A stretch of 64,000 nt of DNA. It comes from Beroe forskalii (lineage: Eukaryota > Ctenophora > Nuda > Beroida > Beroidae). The notes below the pieces were generated by a model. The model saw only the letters and a list, made by a program, of their open reading frames with translations, was not told where the DNA came from and did no database searches. The stretch's first letter is position 1; each line of letters opens with the position of its first letter. Both the position numbers and the translations under genes were made by a program. The stretch lies in NCBI GenBank assembly GCA_011033025.1, contig WFMF01000198.1, positions 62,001 through 126,000 of the forward strand, given 5' to 3'. Positions 40,386 to 50,640 of the stretch are shown here, one piece after another.

Positions 40386-41689
40386 AGAAATATAGAAATA
40401 TTACAATGTCAAATTACAATATCGTAATGTCAGACATAAAATCATAGAAATAATAATAGATAAACATTTCCTGGTCAGGAAATTTTGTCGCTCAATGCTC
40501 TGTCAACATCACAAGCTTCAAAATGCTAGAAATGCTTGGCAGCAAAATGTTTTCAAGATTTCGCGCCACCAGCTTGATTAAACAATTTACTGTTATTGTT
40601 TTTCGCTTTTGAAGATGGCAATGAGTTGAAATATTGCGCGAGTACCCCAGGTGCAGGTGCCAGTGCAGGCGCCGGTGCAGGTGCTGTCTGTGTGCGGGTT
40701 GTGGGTAGGTCACTGCACCAGACACTGCCTCTGGAAATGTAGAAGTGTTTCTCGGGTGTGGCATTCTTCTTTGCCTTCATCAGCTCTACCAGCTTCTTCC
40801 GCTCCATTCTCTCCTCGAGGGTCAAGTCGGGTGCTATGAACACGTTACGAGTAGCTTTAGTTTCTCTCAACTTCTTCCCGCTCTTCCTGAGTCTTGTAGC
40901 TGCATCACTGCTCGTCAGAGATACCTTTATCGGACGGGGTCTGTCAGCTGACTTCTTGCCTAGTCTCCCACAGAACCCTATATGAGGCTTCTCTCCCACC
41001 TTGCTGAACACGTCACTAACAGTCTCTTCCACCTCCTCACTTTCATCCTCCTTCACTCCGTACAGAATGATGCTCCTACTCCTGTCTTCCGTCTTGACAA
41101 CATCCTTGACAACACTGGCAATGTCCTTAGCTGAAACTTTCGGTACTTGTATACTGATATTGGACGCAGCAGTGTCACTGTAGCTCTTTAACTCTGATTT
41201 TAGCGTTTTCTGGAGTCTTCCCACCGTCTCAATCTGATCCTCATCAAACTGTTTTCTCTGTTTTTGAAGTTCCATCTTCTGTAGGCTGATAACTTCCTCT
41301 TTGAGCTCGTCGATTTTCCCCGTCGAAACTTTCAGTGAATCATAGCAGAGCTTCAGTTGCTTCAAGGACTCCACAAGCCACACAGACAATACCTCCTTCT
41401 CGTACTTAGCACTAAGGAACTTTTCATGGGTCATCTTGCTGACATCTTTACACTGCGTTTCAAGCGAAAACTCGTGCAACATCGTAGACACATCGAACAA
41501 GAGATTCTGTGTGCTATCCAAAGAGTACGGCTCCATGATTTTGTTGTACAATGTACACTTCTATACACGCTGTATTCCTAGTATATCACTTGCAAGTGTT
41601 AGTGGTATGTGACATGCGCTTATCAGCTAAACTGCTCAGAGAGATAAAAACGCAACGAAATGCAAATTGACATAACGGTATATAATGAA
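40386..41689 (-). mobile_element. Half-LINE-like insertion inside the 21-bp array
   Basis: The boundaries are where the 21-bp repeats stop (about 40386) and resume (about 41690). On the minus strand it has a ~135-bp leader, the ORF1-like gene and a ~165-bp 3' segment with repeated ATTACAATGTC/ATTACAATATCG words, and no poly-A. No clear target duplication is visible, because the repeat flanks are ambiguous. Confidence 0.65.
40553..41551 (-). CDS. LINE ORF1-like RNA-binding protein, intact and without an RT partner
   Basis: The 332-residue protein resembles ORF1p of L1/CR1-type retrotransposons, an RNA chaperone of the element RNP. Residues 50-125 are charged and heptad-like (DELKEEVISLQKMELQKQRK), fitting a coiled coil. 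Residues about 157-257 match the ORF1 RRM and following domain in style: RSRSIILYGVKEDESEE, FCGRLGKK, RPRPIKVSLTS and NVFIAPDLTLEERMERKKL. The tail has an Ala-Pro run (291-301). The frame is open throughout. An in-frame Met at residue 6 is an alternative start. No reverse transcriptase follows: downstream (40386-40552) only a short AT-rich 3' segment precedes the repeat array. This layout recalls ORF1-only half-LINEs (HAL1 in mammals). It interrupts the 21-bp array, so it inserted there. Domestication is possible but unproven. Confidence 0.82.
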   Translation of the reverse strand: MYNKIMEPYSLDSTQNLLFDVSTMLHEFSLETQCKDVSKMTHEKFLSAKYEKEVLSVWLVESLKQLKLCYDSLKVSTGKIDELKEEVISLQKMELQKQRKQFDEDQIETVGRLQKTLKSELKSYSDTAASNISIQVPKVSAKDIASVVKDVVKTEDRSRSIILYGVKEDESEEVEETVSDVFSKVGEKPHIGFCGRLGKKSADRPRPIKVSLTSSDAATRLRKSGKKLRETKATRNVFIAPDLTLEERMERKKLVELMKAKKNATPEKHFYISRGSVWCSDLPTTRTQTAPAPAPALAPAPGVLAQYFNSLPSSKAKNNNSKLFNQAGGAKS

Positions 41690-42700
41690 GGCTGAAAGGA
41701 GGCTGAGGTGAGCCTAGTGTAGGCTGAATGGAGCCTAGTTGAGGCTGAATGGAGCCTAGTAGAGGCTGGGTTAAGCCTAGTGGAGGCTGAGTGGAGCCTA
41801 GTGATCTAGTGGAGGCTGTGTGGAGCCAAGTGGAGGCTATAATTGGTGCCTAGTGGAGTCTGAATGGAGCCAAGTGTAGGCTGAGTGGGGACTAGTGGAG
41901 GCTTAGAAGAGGCTGAGTGGAGCCTATTGAAGGCCGAATGGAGCCTAGCTGAGGCTGAATAGAGCCTAGTGGAGGCTGGGTGGAGCCTAGTGGAGGCTGA
42001 GTTGAGCCTACTGGAGACTGAGTGGAGCCGAATGGAGCGTAGTGGAGGCTGAGTGGAGCCTAGTGGAGTCTGGGTGGAGCCTAGTGGAGGCTGAGTGGAG
42101 CCTAGTTGAGACTGAGTGGAGCCTAATGGAGGCTGAGTTGAGCCTAGTGGTCATCGGAGGCTAGTGGAGGCTGAGTGGACTGTGGAGCCTAGTGGAGGCT
42201 GAATGGAGCCTAGTGGAGGCTAAGTGGAGACTATTCGAGGCTAAGTGGTGCCTAGTGGAGGCTGTGTGGAGCCTAGTGGTCCAGTGGAGGCTGAGTGGAG
42301 CCTAGTGGAGGCTTAATGGAGTCTAGTGGAGGCTGAGTGGAGGCTGAGTGGAGGCTGAGTGGAGCAAAGTGAAGGCTGAATGGAACCTATTTGAGGCTGA
42401 ATGGAGACTAGTGGAGGGCGGAGGCTGAGTGGAGCCTAGTGGATGCTGATTGCTGAGTGGAGCCTAGTGGAGGCTGTGTGGAGCCTAGTAGAGGCTGAGT
42501 GGAGCCTAGTGGAGGCTGAATGGAGACTAGTGGACGGCGGAAGCTGAGTGGAGCCTCGTGGATGCTGAGTGGAGCCTAGTTGAGGCTGTGTGGAGCCTAG
42601 TGGAAGCTGAGTGGAGGCTGAGTGGAGACTTGTAGAGGCTGAGTGGAGCCTATTGGAGTCTGAGTGGAGCCTAGTGGAGGGTGAGTGGAGGATAGTTGGA
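41690..42700. repeat. 21-bp minisatellite, right block
   Basis: The same GGAGGCTGAGTGGAGCCTAGT units as the left block, same strand, equally degenerate. The split array flanks the half-LINE insertion. Confidence 0.9.
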
Positions 42701-42785
42701 ACTTGGAGCTGTCTGAAAGTTTGAATCTATAAATTGCCTTTCAAATTAGTGCACAGTTTACCCTGGTTTAAGCAAGAAATTTTGT

Positions 42786-43330
42786 TTTATGGAGGCTACT
42801 TGATTTAGGCTCCACTCAGCCTCCAATAGCCTCCATATTAAAGCTTTAGCCTCCACGAAAATGTTATATTTCAGTTTCTGTGGAGGCTTATTCTTCAGTG
42901 GAGGCTAGTGGAGGCTAAACTAAAATTTTACCAACATGGAGGCTGAGTGGAAGCTAGTGGAGGCTAATTAGCCTCCACAGTGGAGGCTATTTTTCGAAAA
43001 TTAGCCTGCCTATTTCAACCATTAGCCTCCATGGAGGCTTATTTTTGAAATTAGCCTCCACTCAGCCTCCATGGATGCTAATGGAGGCTAATATTGGTCA
43101 TATTCTTGTTGTACCATTTTGCCGAAAACACCTTATCTGATGAACTGGTTAAAGATAAGTAGATAGTAGATACATGGACCAAAATTTCACCCATTTTAGC
43201 CTCCATGGAGGCTGAGTGGAGGCTTAGTGGAGGCTTCAGGCTATCTTTCGAAAATTAGCCTATTGCAACCATTAGCCTAATTTTGGAAATTAGCCTCCAC
43301 TCAGCTTTATGGATGCTAATGGAGGCTAAT
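42786..43330. repeat. Inverted GGAGGCTAAT/ATTAGCCTCC cluster
   Basis: Motifs from the 21-bp array occur here in both orientations, forming nested short hairpins such as TTAGCCTCCA followed by TGGAGGCTAA. A ~210-bp block (ATTAGCC to CATATTC and GTACCATTTTGCC) is present twice, near 42980-43190 and near 43230-43440. Confidence 0.75.
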
Positions 43331-43853
43331 TTTGGTCATATTCCTGTGGTATCATTTTGCCAAAGACACATTTTCTCATTTCTGATGAACTGGTAGTAGT
43401 TGCTTCAGTGGGGTTATACTCAAGTAGTAGATAATAGATACATGGATCCATTCCTGATGATTACAAACATCTCTTTTCTTGAACCAAAAGGTTCTCGAAA
43501 ATTTCTAACACTGGTCCTTTAGGATACCTTTTGGCTTTTTGTAAACAATGCGGTGCTTGCAGAGGGAAGGTCCAGGCGTGGACACCAGTAAGGTATGAAT
43601 GAAAATTAAGCATTGGAAATCGATTCAGCTCCCTCAAAAACCATTATGCACACTTCCTGCATGAACTGTGGACAAAAAAATCAGAAATAACAAATTTTTT
43701 GGGGTATTTTTGGCAAACTTTGGCAAATTTTGGCAAACTTTGGCAAACTATGGCAAACTTTGGCAAACACTTTTTTGGCAAACTCCAAAAAAAGTGGAAG
43801 CGTTTGCCAGAGTTTGCCAAAGTTTGCCTTACCCCCCCCCCCTGAATAATTCT

Positions 43854-46368
43854 CCTAGCAATTTGATGATAGAACATCAGTGTGTATACGGGGCAAGAGG
43901 GACATATTATTATTTATTAATATTATATATTTCATGCTGATAGATTATCATTATCAGTTGATAAGCATCATCAATAGATAGGTATTAGCGTTATTAATAG
44001 AATTAGACAGGCCTAGGCACGCGACAGCAATCGATTTTATCAGAAGAACGGCAGAATTAAAGATCCTCAAAGTTCAAGCTCATCACTAAATATGGTATGG
44101 TTAGGAAGATGGTTAGTTGGAAACACGTCTTATCGTCTAGTTTAGCGTGGACAGATCAAAGACAGTTTTAATTTTTCATATTTCAGGAGACCGGATCACA
44201 TATTATTTCGTATTCTATCGTTACACACCTTATACAGTAGTGATGCTTCTTTATTTAAAACCTATGTTGATAAAGTCTTTCTCACGGCGAAATGATTAAT
44301 GGGATCCCAAAGAGACTTCTGATTTCTTGCCAGATGCAATGATGCATCCGGCAAGTGTTCCTCATAATGCATCCCATTACAAGTGTTTCTTACTTCATTA
44401 TATAGTTCCCTTTAAACTTTATTCTATGCATCCAGCTAGTGTTTCCTATTTCATTCTTTACATCCTATGCTAGCAAGTGTTCTATACATCCCACCTAGCT
44501 AGTTTTTCTAACTATACATCCTCACATCACAGCTAGTAAGTGTGATCGACTTTCCTTTGGCCGAGGAGTGCCGATAGATTTACAACAACCAATATAATCA
44601 TGCTAAAGGTTCGATATAATCATTGTAAGCAGGGGGTCTTTAATCGATATAACAGGGGGTCTTGCTGCAGTGGTCTTTAATCGATATTATGAGGCCCCTG
44701 GTTATTTGTACAATTGTATTTATAGTGTATTAATGTTCAATTTACTTGAAGTTTCATAGGTTGTCCGTAGAAGTAAGCTTGCAGCTCACTACATAGATAT
44801 CTAGAGACACACAATAGCATAGAAACAAGGTGTGTTGGTATAATCTTCAGATTGTGATTAGGAATTTCAAAGAGATTCCTGCTGCCGTAAATTTTCAAAA
44901 TTTTTGAAATCTCAACTCTCAATTTTGAGCTTTTATTTATTCGTCGTAACATAATCAATTAAACAAAAATGAGTTGCAATGGCAAAATTACACAATTTTT
45001 AAAAAACCTATGTGTATTTAGCAAACGGACTACAGTAATTCCTCTCAAGAAACATTTTTGAGACACTTTTTTGTATCTTTGAGCATATCGCCCAAGAGAA
45101 AACACCTACAGTTAAAAATTTGAAGCAATTATTAGCAACGAAATCAGAGCAAAAATGCTGTAAAAGTTTGGTGTCACACAAGGATGAAGCGGCAGTGCAT
45201 ATAACTATGAAGTGTATAATATGAAGTGTATAATATGATGAAGTGCTTTTTATGAGACATAGCTCCACTCATCAGAAAGTTATCAGCGTATGCCTCCAAT
45301 TAATATAAACTGCGCTAGCTTTATGGTAAAAGCAAGTTGCTTGATAATCCCTAGAGCTATTTGATAAGGGCTTGTTATTTGATAATAAGGGCTAGTGAAA
45401 AAATAATATTTACTTCATTAATTGAAAATGATATAATCCATTCTTAGCCCTAAGTTATTATATACTTGATTTTCAATGTTTCCATACCGCAATAGTGTCT
45501 CCTTAATAAAAAAAAACCATAGCCTCAGCCCATTTAAGAAAACAGCAATTTTCTAAATCAAAAAAAGGTTGAGCCTTTTTCAATCACATTATAGCTCAGT
45601 GCTCACGCCAATTTGTAATTTTGTACTTTTTACTTTGACTTTCATTACCAGCCGCATTTTCATTTCAATATTGTATGACAAGTTGACAATTCCATTTTTT
45701 CAATATCATTTATTTTCGTATATTTCTATACGGAGTGCGAGGCCAATCTCATCAAATATAAAATACAAACAAACATAAAAATAAAGTTTCCGTTGATTGG
45801 TAATGGTCACCAGCAATCTATTCAATCAGCCAAAGGTCATTCGAAAGCTGAATATTTTCGCATCGCTTTTCTTATCAACCACTAGCGAATAATATAGAAA
45901 TTGCTTTTCTAAGTATGATGACTCCAGAAAATAATTTGTATCACTTTGAAAGTCACGTTTCACAGCACAATGTGACATTTAGATAAATCCAATCGATACA
46001 GCATTGCATTTGCTCGCCATTTGGCTTACACAGGATGCAGTATTATGCAAGGAGCTTAAGCCGATGATATGGGTTACGCGTTTCTTTTCAGTTTTTACAT
46101 TGGGAAGCTTTGTCAAAACGGAGAGGTTTCTCACTTGATTCTCAATAAATCACAGGACTTAATTTACATTTCTAGAAATTCTCAATGTGTTGGATCTATA
46201 TAATATTTTCCTCTCAGTTATATAATATCTTGATAGATTTAACACTTGTTTGTAAGAACTCGCATTATAATGGTCGCAATAGCGCTCTCAACACATGCTC
46301 GTAATATCAATTATTATTTTAGAGGAATTCTTTACTTTCTTTAGCACCATAATTCCGCACCTGGAGTC
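43854..46368. other. Gene-poor AT-rich region
   Basis: No gene recognised. Loosely repeated GCATCC(A/C)(A/G)CTAGTGTTTC-like words occur at about 44330-44545, and CAGGGGGTCTT-TTAATCGATAT twice at 44630-44690. Short frames at 44737-44958, 45008-45268 and 45569-45778 have no signature. Confidence 0.5.
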
Positions 46369-46428
46369 ATTGACCAATCAGCGTGTGAGTTGACGGCCAG
46401 CTCATGAGCTGATTGGTGATGGACCTGG
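46369..46428. repeat. CCAAT-box inverted repeat, copy 2
   Basis: The left arm TCATTGACCAATCAGC and the right arm GCTGATTGGTGATGGA, extended by CCTGGA/GACCTGG outside, enclose GTGTGAGTTGACGGCCAGCT. It shares order and spacing with copies at 3634 and 46926. Confidence 0.68.
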
Positions 46429-46925
46429 AGTCTGAACTCATGCAAACCTACAATACAGCTGGTATGGAATGACGTTATTATCAGGTTTTGATTGGCTTAG
46501 AAGATCACGTTATTATTTCGCTTTAAGTGGTGCAAAAGGTAATTAACAGGTTTAAAGTGGTTCAGCTGATGACGCCATCATAGCGCCGGTGGACCTTTAT
46601 TAACTCGTGACCTGTAGACGCTCAATAGACAGGTGTGGCACTGCAGATGGAACATAATATAATAGCTACAATTCTACTGAGACTTATTATTAAGAGACTT
46701 CGGCGGGAGACATTGGGAGCTCCAACGACTATAATAGACACTGGTTTCTAATTACCAAATGGTGGTTCCAATAATGAAACGTTTGTCTAATGATTGAGCG
46801 ATTGGAAAGCTTTTAGTAATCGTTACTGCTGTTACAACTCACTTTCGAGATGGGTAGATTTAAGAGGGTGGTGTTCTGATACCAGTATAAAGTTACCCTC
46901 ATACGATGCTGACATCATGGTCACA

Positions 46926-46980
46926 CATTGGCCAATCAGCGCGAGAGTTAACCGTCAACTTGCACGCTGATTGGTCAATG
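46926..46980. repeat. CCAAT-box inverted repeat, copy 3
   Basis: CATTGGCCAATCAGCGCG and GCTGATTGGTCAATG form the arms; the spacer GAGAGTTAACCGTCAACTTG resembles that of the other two copies. It lies 557 bp downstream of copy 2. Confidence 0.7.
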
Positions 46981-48263
46981 TCTATTTGACGTGAGGATGA
47001 GCTTATTCGCCGTCGATAATAGTTAAAGTCTCAGAGTCGAGCGGTTTGTACGCGGTTTTAACTCGTAGCAACGTGTCCGTGGACGCGTAAATTTGAAAGT
47101 CATATGATCTCACATGCTGGTCACCTTATTATTTGAGACATGATTAATAATATTCATTTTCAGACCTCTGAGAGTTTATTTCGTCAGTCCCTGCTAATAT
47201 ATTTCGAATTATGTGATATATTTTCACAGCTTTGAGCGTTGCGCTGCAACTGATTTCTTTGAATTTACGGCACCCCGACTAGCACTATCGATATAAAATC
47301 ATCGCGAAACAAGGTGTTCGCATAACGTAAGAGCGGCATTGCATGTGCTAAAAGTTGCATATTCTTATCATCAGATGAGAGGGCTCTAGAAGGGACACCA
47401 TTCATTAGCACTCTCTCTACGATTGATTTTGCGGGACTTATCATGGTTAGTAGCTTCAGTGGGGCTATATATTGTTTCAATTGGTCTGAGTAAATTCTGA
47501 TATTCCTCCTCAAGTTTGGAGCATTCAAGAGGAATATCAGAATCAACCTATCATGGTCTCATGAATTTGCTGCTATTCCGTCGTTAATCAGTTTGCGAGT
47601 CACTGCTGATAAATCGCCGAAGCCTTCTTGAAGGCTTCCAATCCAGTTGAGATAGTTTAGTTACTCAACGAAAAACTTGGTTTGAAAAACGTAAATATTC
47701 GTCCTGAAAACGTAAATGTTTGCAGTTACCTGAATTGACTTGGCAAACACCCAGAAAGAGCAATTTCTGTGGTTAATATTATCTTCCTGAAATCCTGGCA
47801 TTTGAATCTTTGACTTTCACACTTTGTTATTAGCGACCTTGTGAACTGGAGCAGTGACTTTTGACAGAATTAATCAGCTCAAAGATCCGTACGAAGAGAT
47901 TCCTAATCATTCGCATATATGGGCACATTTGAGATGCTTGTAAGTTACCTTAGGTGTAGTTAAGTGGGGTAAAATTTCGGTGTTTCAAATTTTGGTAGGT
48001 TGAAAATATGTTTTTTTCGTAAAATCCCCAAATAACAACCTCCATAAATACACCTCCTTCGGTAACCAATCAAAGATGACGTAAAGCTTACTGCAGTGGA
48101 CCATGTGAATACGATGCTATTCTTCTTCAGACTGAAATTAAATTGCATTTCTTTTGTTCAAATGGTTTGCTGATTGTAAAGACATGATCCTGTGAAGGCC
48201 GTTTGAATATTACATACCTGATTAATTTTTGCTAGATTTTAGAAACCCTATAATGATCTGCTT
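46981..48263. other. Non-coding stretch
   Basis: No gene or clear repeat seen. Short frames such as 47265-47546 show no recognisable composition. Confidence 0.5.
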
Positions 48264-48461
48264 CCATAGCAACCAATTGTCACAATGACATCCCACAACA
48301 TATTATCTGTTGCTATGACGATTGAATTGTTGCTATAGCAACACATGTTGCAGACGAAGTGACGAACGTGCAATCGAATAAAACACATGTATTTCTTGTA
48401 GACAATATCATTAACATCTCGCATCTGATGTCGGAGCACTTACGTATGTTACCATGGTTAC
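48264..48461. promoter_or_regulatory. Cluster of RFX X-box-like sites
   Basis: Within 200 bp there are CCATAGCAACC (48264), GTTGCTATGAC (48309), the perfect palindrome GTTGCTATAGCAAC (48329-48342) and GTTACCATGGTTAC (48448-48461). RFX factors bind imperfect palindromes of GTTGCC and GGCAAC type, and clusters are typical of promoters of ciliary genes. No start codon of a recognised gene follows, so a function is inferred only from motif density. Confidence 0.4.
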
Positions 48462-49530
48462 AGTAAGTGTCGTGGGTAGGTGAAGGGAACCCTTTCTATA
48501 TCGCTATAGCCATTTATTATATTTCATTACTGATCTCTTGCCGCTATATTAATAAATACTATTGATGTTATTGATAAGTTTATATCAGCCATATAAAGGT
48601 AACAATAGCGTAATATCACTATTCATTGCGTAATAATGTTGTATTAGTATTTATTGTAAAAGTAGTGCACCCCATGTCAGAACTTCAATTAGTATCTACC
48701 TCGATCATTCTATTGATTTTCTGCAGGGCAGTCTTCATAAGAACTCTATTGACACCTACTTTAATTAATCAAGGTAGTGATGATTATAGAATGAACTGAG
48801 ACTCAGACGTTCTTGACTTTGAATAGCTTCTAGTGAGATCAAGCTAATACGATATAAACTCTAAGGTGCAAAGAGATGCCAGTTCCAAATTGTCTGCAGA
48901 TAGTCATGTCTTTGTCTGTTGTAATCATAAAGCGTTGGTTGAACTTGGGATCGAATAGTCCTTGGCTATGATAGGAAGCAAATTAAATCTTAACCAGGGC
49001 TCCTTCAACTCAAAGAAGATGAATTACTTCAAGCTGCGTTTCCTCAACATACTCTTAACGATTCCTAGATTGTCAGGCCTTTCATGACAAGAATTCTTTG
49101 ACGCAAATCTCGAGAGTTTGACCATATAACCACATACACATATACCCACCGAACTATTATATTGTGCTAAGAGCTGCATATATAAACCCTGCTAACTTAC
49201 AGAGCGAGAAATTATGAGCCCTCTGCCCTGATGAAAAGTTTCTCAAGTTCTATTATATTTCTATTTGTTTGTTTCCTTTATTTGTTTCTCTCAAGAAGGA
49301 TCGATAGGTGCAATTGTGAACTTCGGCGTTTTTCATATCCATTTCCTCATCATTACATTTTGCTTTATAACAACTAAACCACCTAGAAAATACCACTTCC
49401 AATCCTTGGTGCAATAAGAGTTAATCTGCAGGCAGGTTCAATATTTCAGCTTCGTTATGACTACGATATAACCACATCTAATTCCCTGGCTTCATAAACG
49501 AGCGTTCCCATCGGAAATCAAGCAGATCTG
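48462..49530. other. Non-coding stretch
   Basis: No gene or repeat recognised. Confidence 0.5.
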
Positions 49531-49600
49531 TCATTGGTGGTGTAATGGTTTCTATCTGCCTCGTGATCGAAAGATCCCTGGTTAGATTTCCTGCCATATT
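49531..49600 (+). ncRNA. tRNA-like sequence, probably a SINE head or tRNA pseudogene
   Basis: TGGTGTAATGG (49538-49548) fits the internal A box and GGTTAGATTTCC (49580-49591) is close to the B box, with one substitution and one inserted T. The spacing fits a tRNA. Between them lies CTGCCTCGTGATCGAAAGATC, a word order seen in tRNA-derived SINEs. The acceptor and anticodon stems do not pair well, so a working tRNA is unlikely. Confidence 0.5.
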
Positions 49601-49739
49601 CCCATTTGAAGGCATGCAGATATGTCATTGCTGCACAAAAGCTCGGGAGATCAGCAATATAAATTCATCAGCTCCAAACTTCAAAGACTTTGTCAATTGA
49701 CAGATATTCAGAGGTATATTTGACATTTATTAAATTCTT

Positions 49740-50160
49740 GATAAATAGGTTAATATGGTTCGGGGAATGGGCTTTCTTATAAAGGACAGGTTTAGGTACA
49801 GAACTCAATAAGTTACTTGACTTACGGTACTCAGAAATAACCTCGCAACATAGGGAGCAAGTTCAAAAGGTTAAATGATACGATAGAGTTTAAATCAAAT
49901 AATGCAAATAAGCATGCTTTTCTAGATATACAGGATTATGTTATGGTTCGGGGTATCGGAGCTTCATATATAAAGGACGGTGCGGAGCTATATTTGAATA
50001 CCATATTTCGATTTCAGAATGGCAGCTGTGTGTTAAGTAACACATATAAATCGTCCTGAAGCCATCGGAAATCGAAATATGTTATTGAAATATCTAGCGG
50101 CCTGACACGTCTTACTTATAGTACTAAGTAAGCAAGAAGTGTTGATCCTCGTCGACGTTT
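49740..50160. repeat. Diverged duplicated TATAAAGGA-containing segment
   Basis: TATGGTTCGGGGAATGGGCTTTCTTATAAAGGACAGG-like sequence at about 49754 recurs at about 49943 as ATGGTTCGGGGTATCGGAGC and ATATAAAGGACGG. An inverted pair ATATTTCGATTTC/GAAATCGAAATAT lies at about 50006-50079. Confidence 0.5.
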
Positions 50161-50189
50161 AAGGAATATAGAACTCAATAAGTTCATGG

Positions 50190-50640
50190 TGGAGCATTTT
50201 GCCTTTTTTCCCAGGGCGGAATTTTAAAAATGGTGTCTTTTCCCCACATTTAGCAATCACAAAAGCCATGTAAAACCCCAAAATTAAGACTAAGACCAGC
50301 AAAAACCCTTCCCGAAAGGTTTTAAGATGAAAAAAATGGTGGGAAAGCAAAACAACTATATCCCTTAAAATAACCACAAGGTTTTAATTTTCCCCAAAAA
50401 GGCTAGATAAAAAGGGTAGATGGTTTATAGGGACTGGGTTTGTGGGTGAGTTGTCCTCAGTATAAATGTGGCCCCTTGAAAAAAATTTACCAAACAAAAA
50501 AGGTTTCAGGTCAAACTATTTTTTGGTTGAAAAGGAAAAATTTCCATTTGCTATGATAAAGCCTTTTTCAAATTTTGGGGCATCAATGTCAAAAAAAGCT
50601 TGAGAGGAAAACAAATTGCGACGTTATTATCCCCATTTCC
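50190..50640. other. Suspected homopolymer-inflated, low-quality stretch
   Basis: Base runs of 3-7 are far denser here than in flanking sequence (GCCTTTTTTCCCAGGG, TTTTCCCCACATTT, AACCCTTCCCGAAAGG), the same texture as the distorted zones beside the gap at 6469 and in the PLE at 22378. It probably reflects poor consensus; the frame at 50159-50377 should not be trusted. Confidence 0.5.

Larger units (their letters stand above)
39041..43853. mobile_element. 4.8-kb block bounded by inverted GGCAAACTTT-rich repeats
   Basis: The left repeat (39041-39240) starts AGAATT, GAATAGGGGGGTAAGGCAAA and continues through CACTTT, CCCAAAAAAAGTGGAAGC and TTGCCAAA tracts to GCTGAATCGATTCCCA. The right repeat (43613-43853) holds the same blocks in reverse order and orientation, from TGGAAATCGATTCAGC to GCCTTACCCCCC and GAATAATTCT. 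Each repeat is itself a hairpin of GGCAAACT/AGTTTGCC units. Between them lie 21-bp repeat arrays, a LINE ORF1-like gene and a zone of inverted GCCTCC/GGAGGC motifs. Whether this moved as one element, or is two copies of a small hairpin element in opposite orientation, is undecided. Confidence 0.6.

Noticed and set aside
49531-49600. Functional tRNA gene
   Set aside because: The A and B boxes are present, but the acceptor and anticodon stems do not pair and the B box has an insertion.
50159-50377. 72-codon minus-strand frame with a hydrophobic stretch
   Set aside because: It lies in a homopolymer-inflated zone that is probably poor consensus, so the frame is not reliable.
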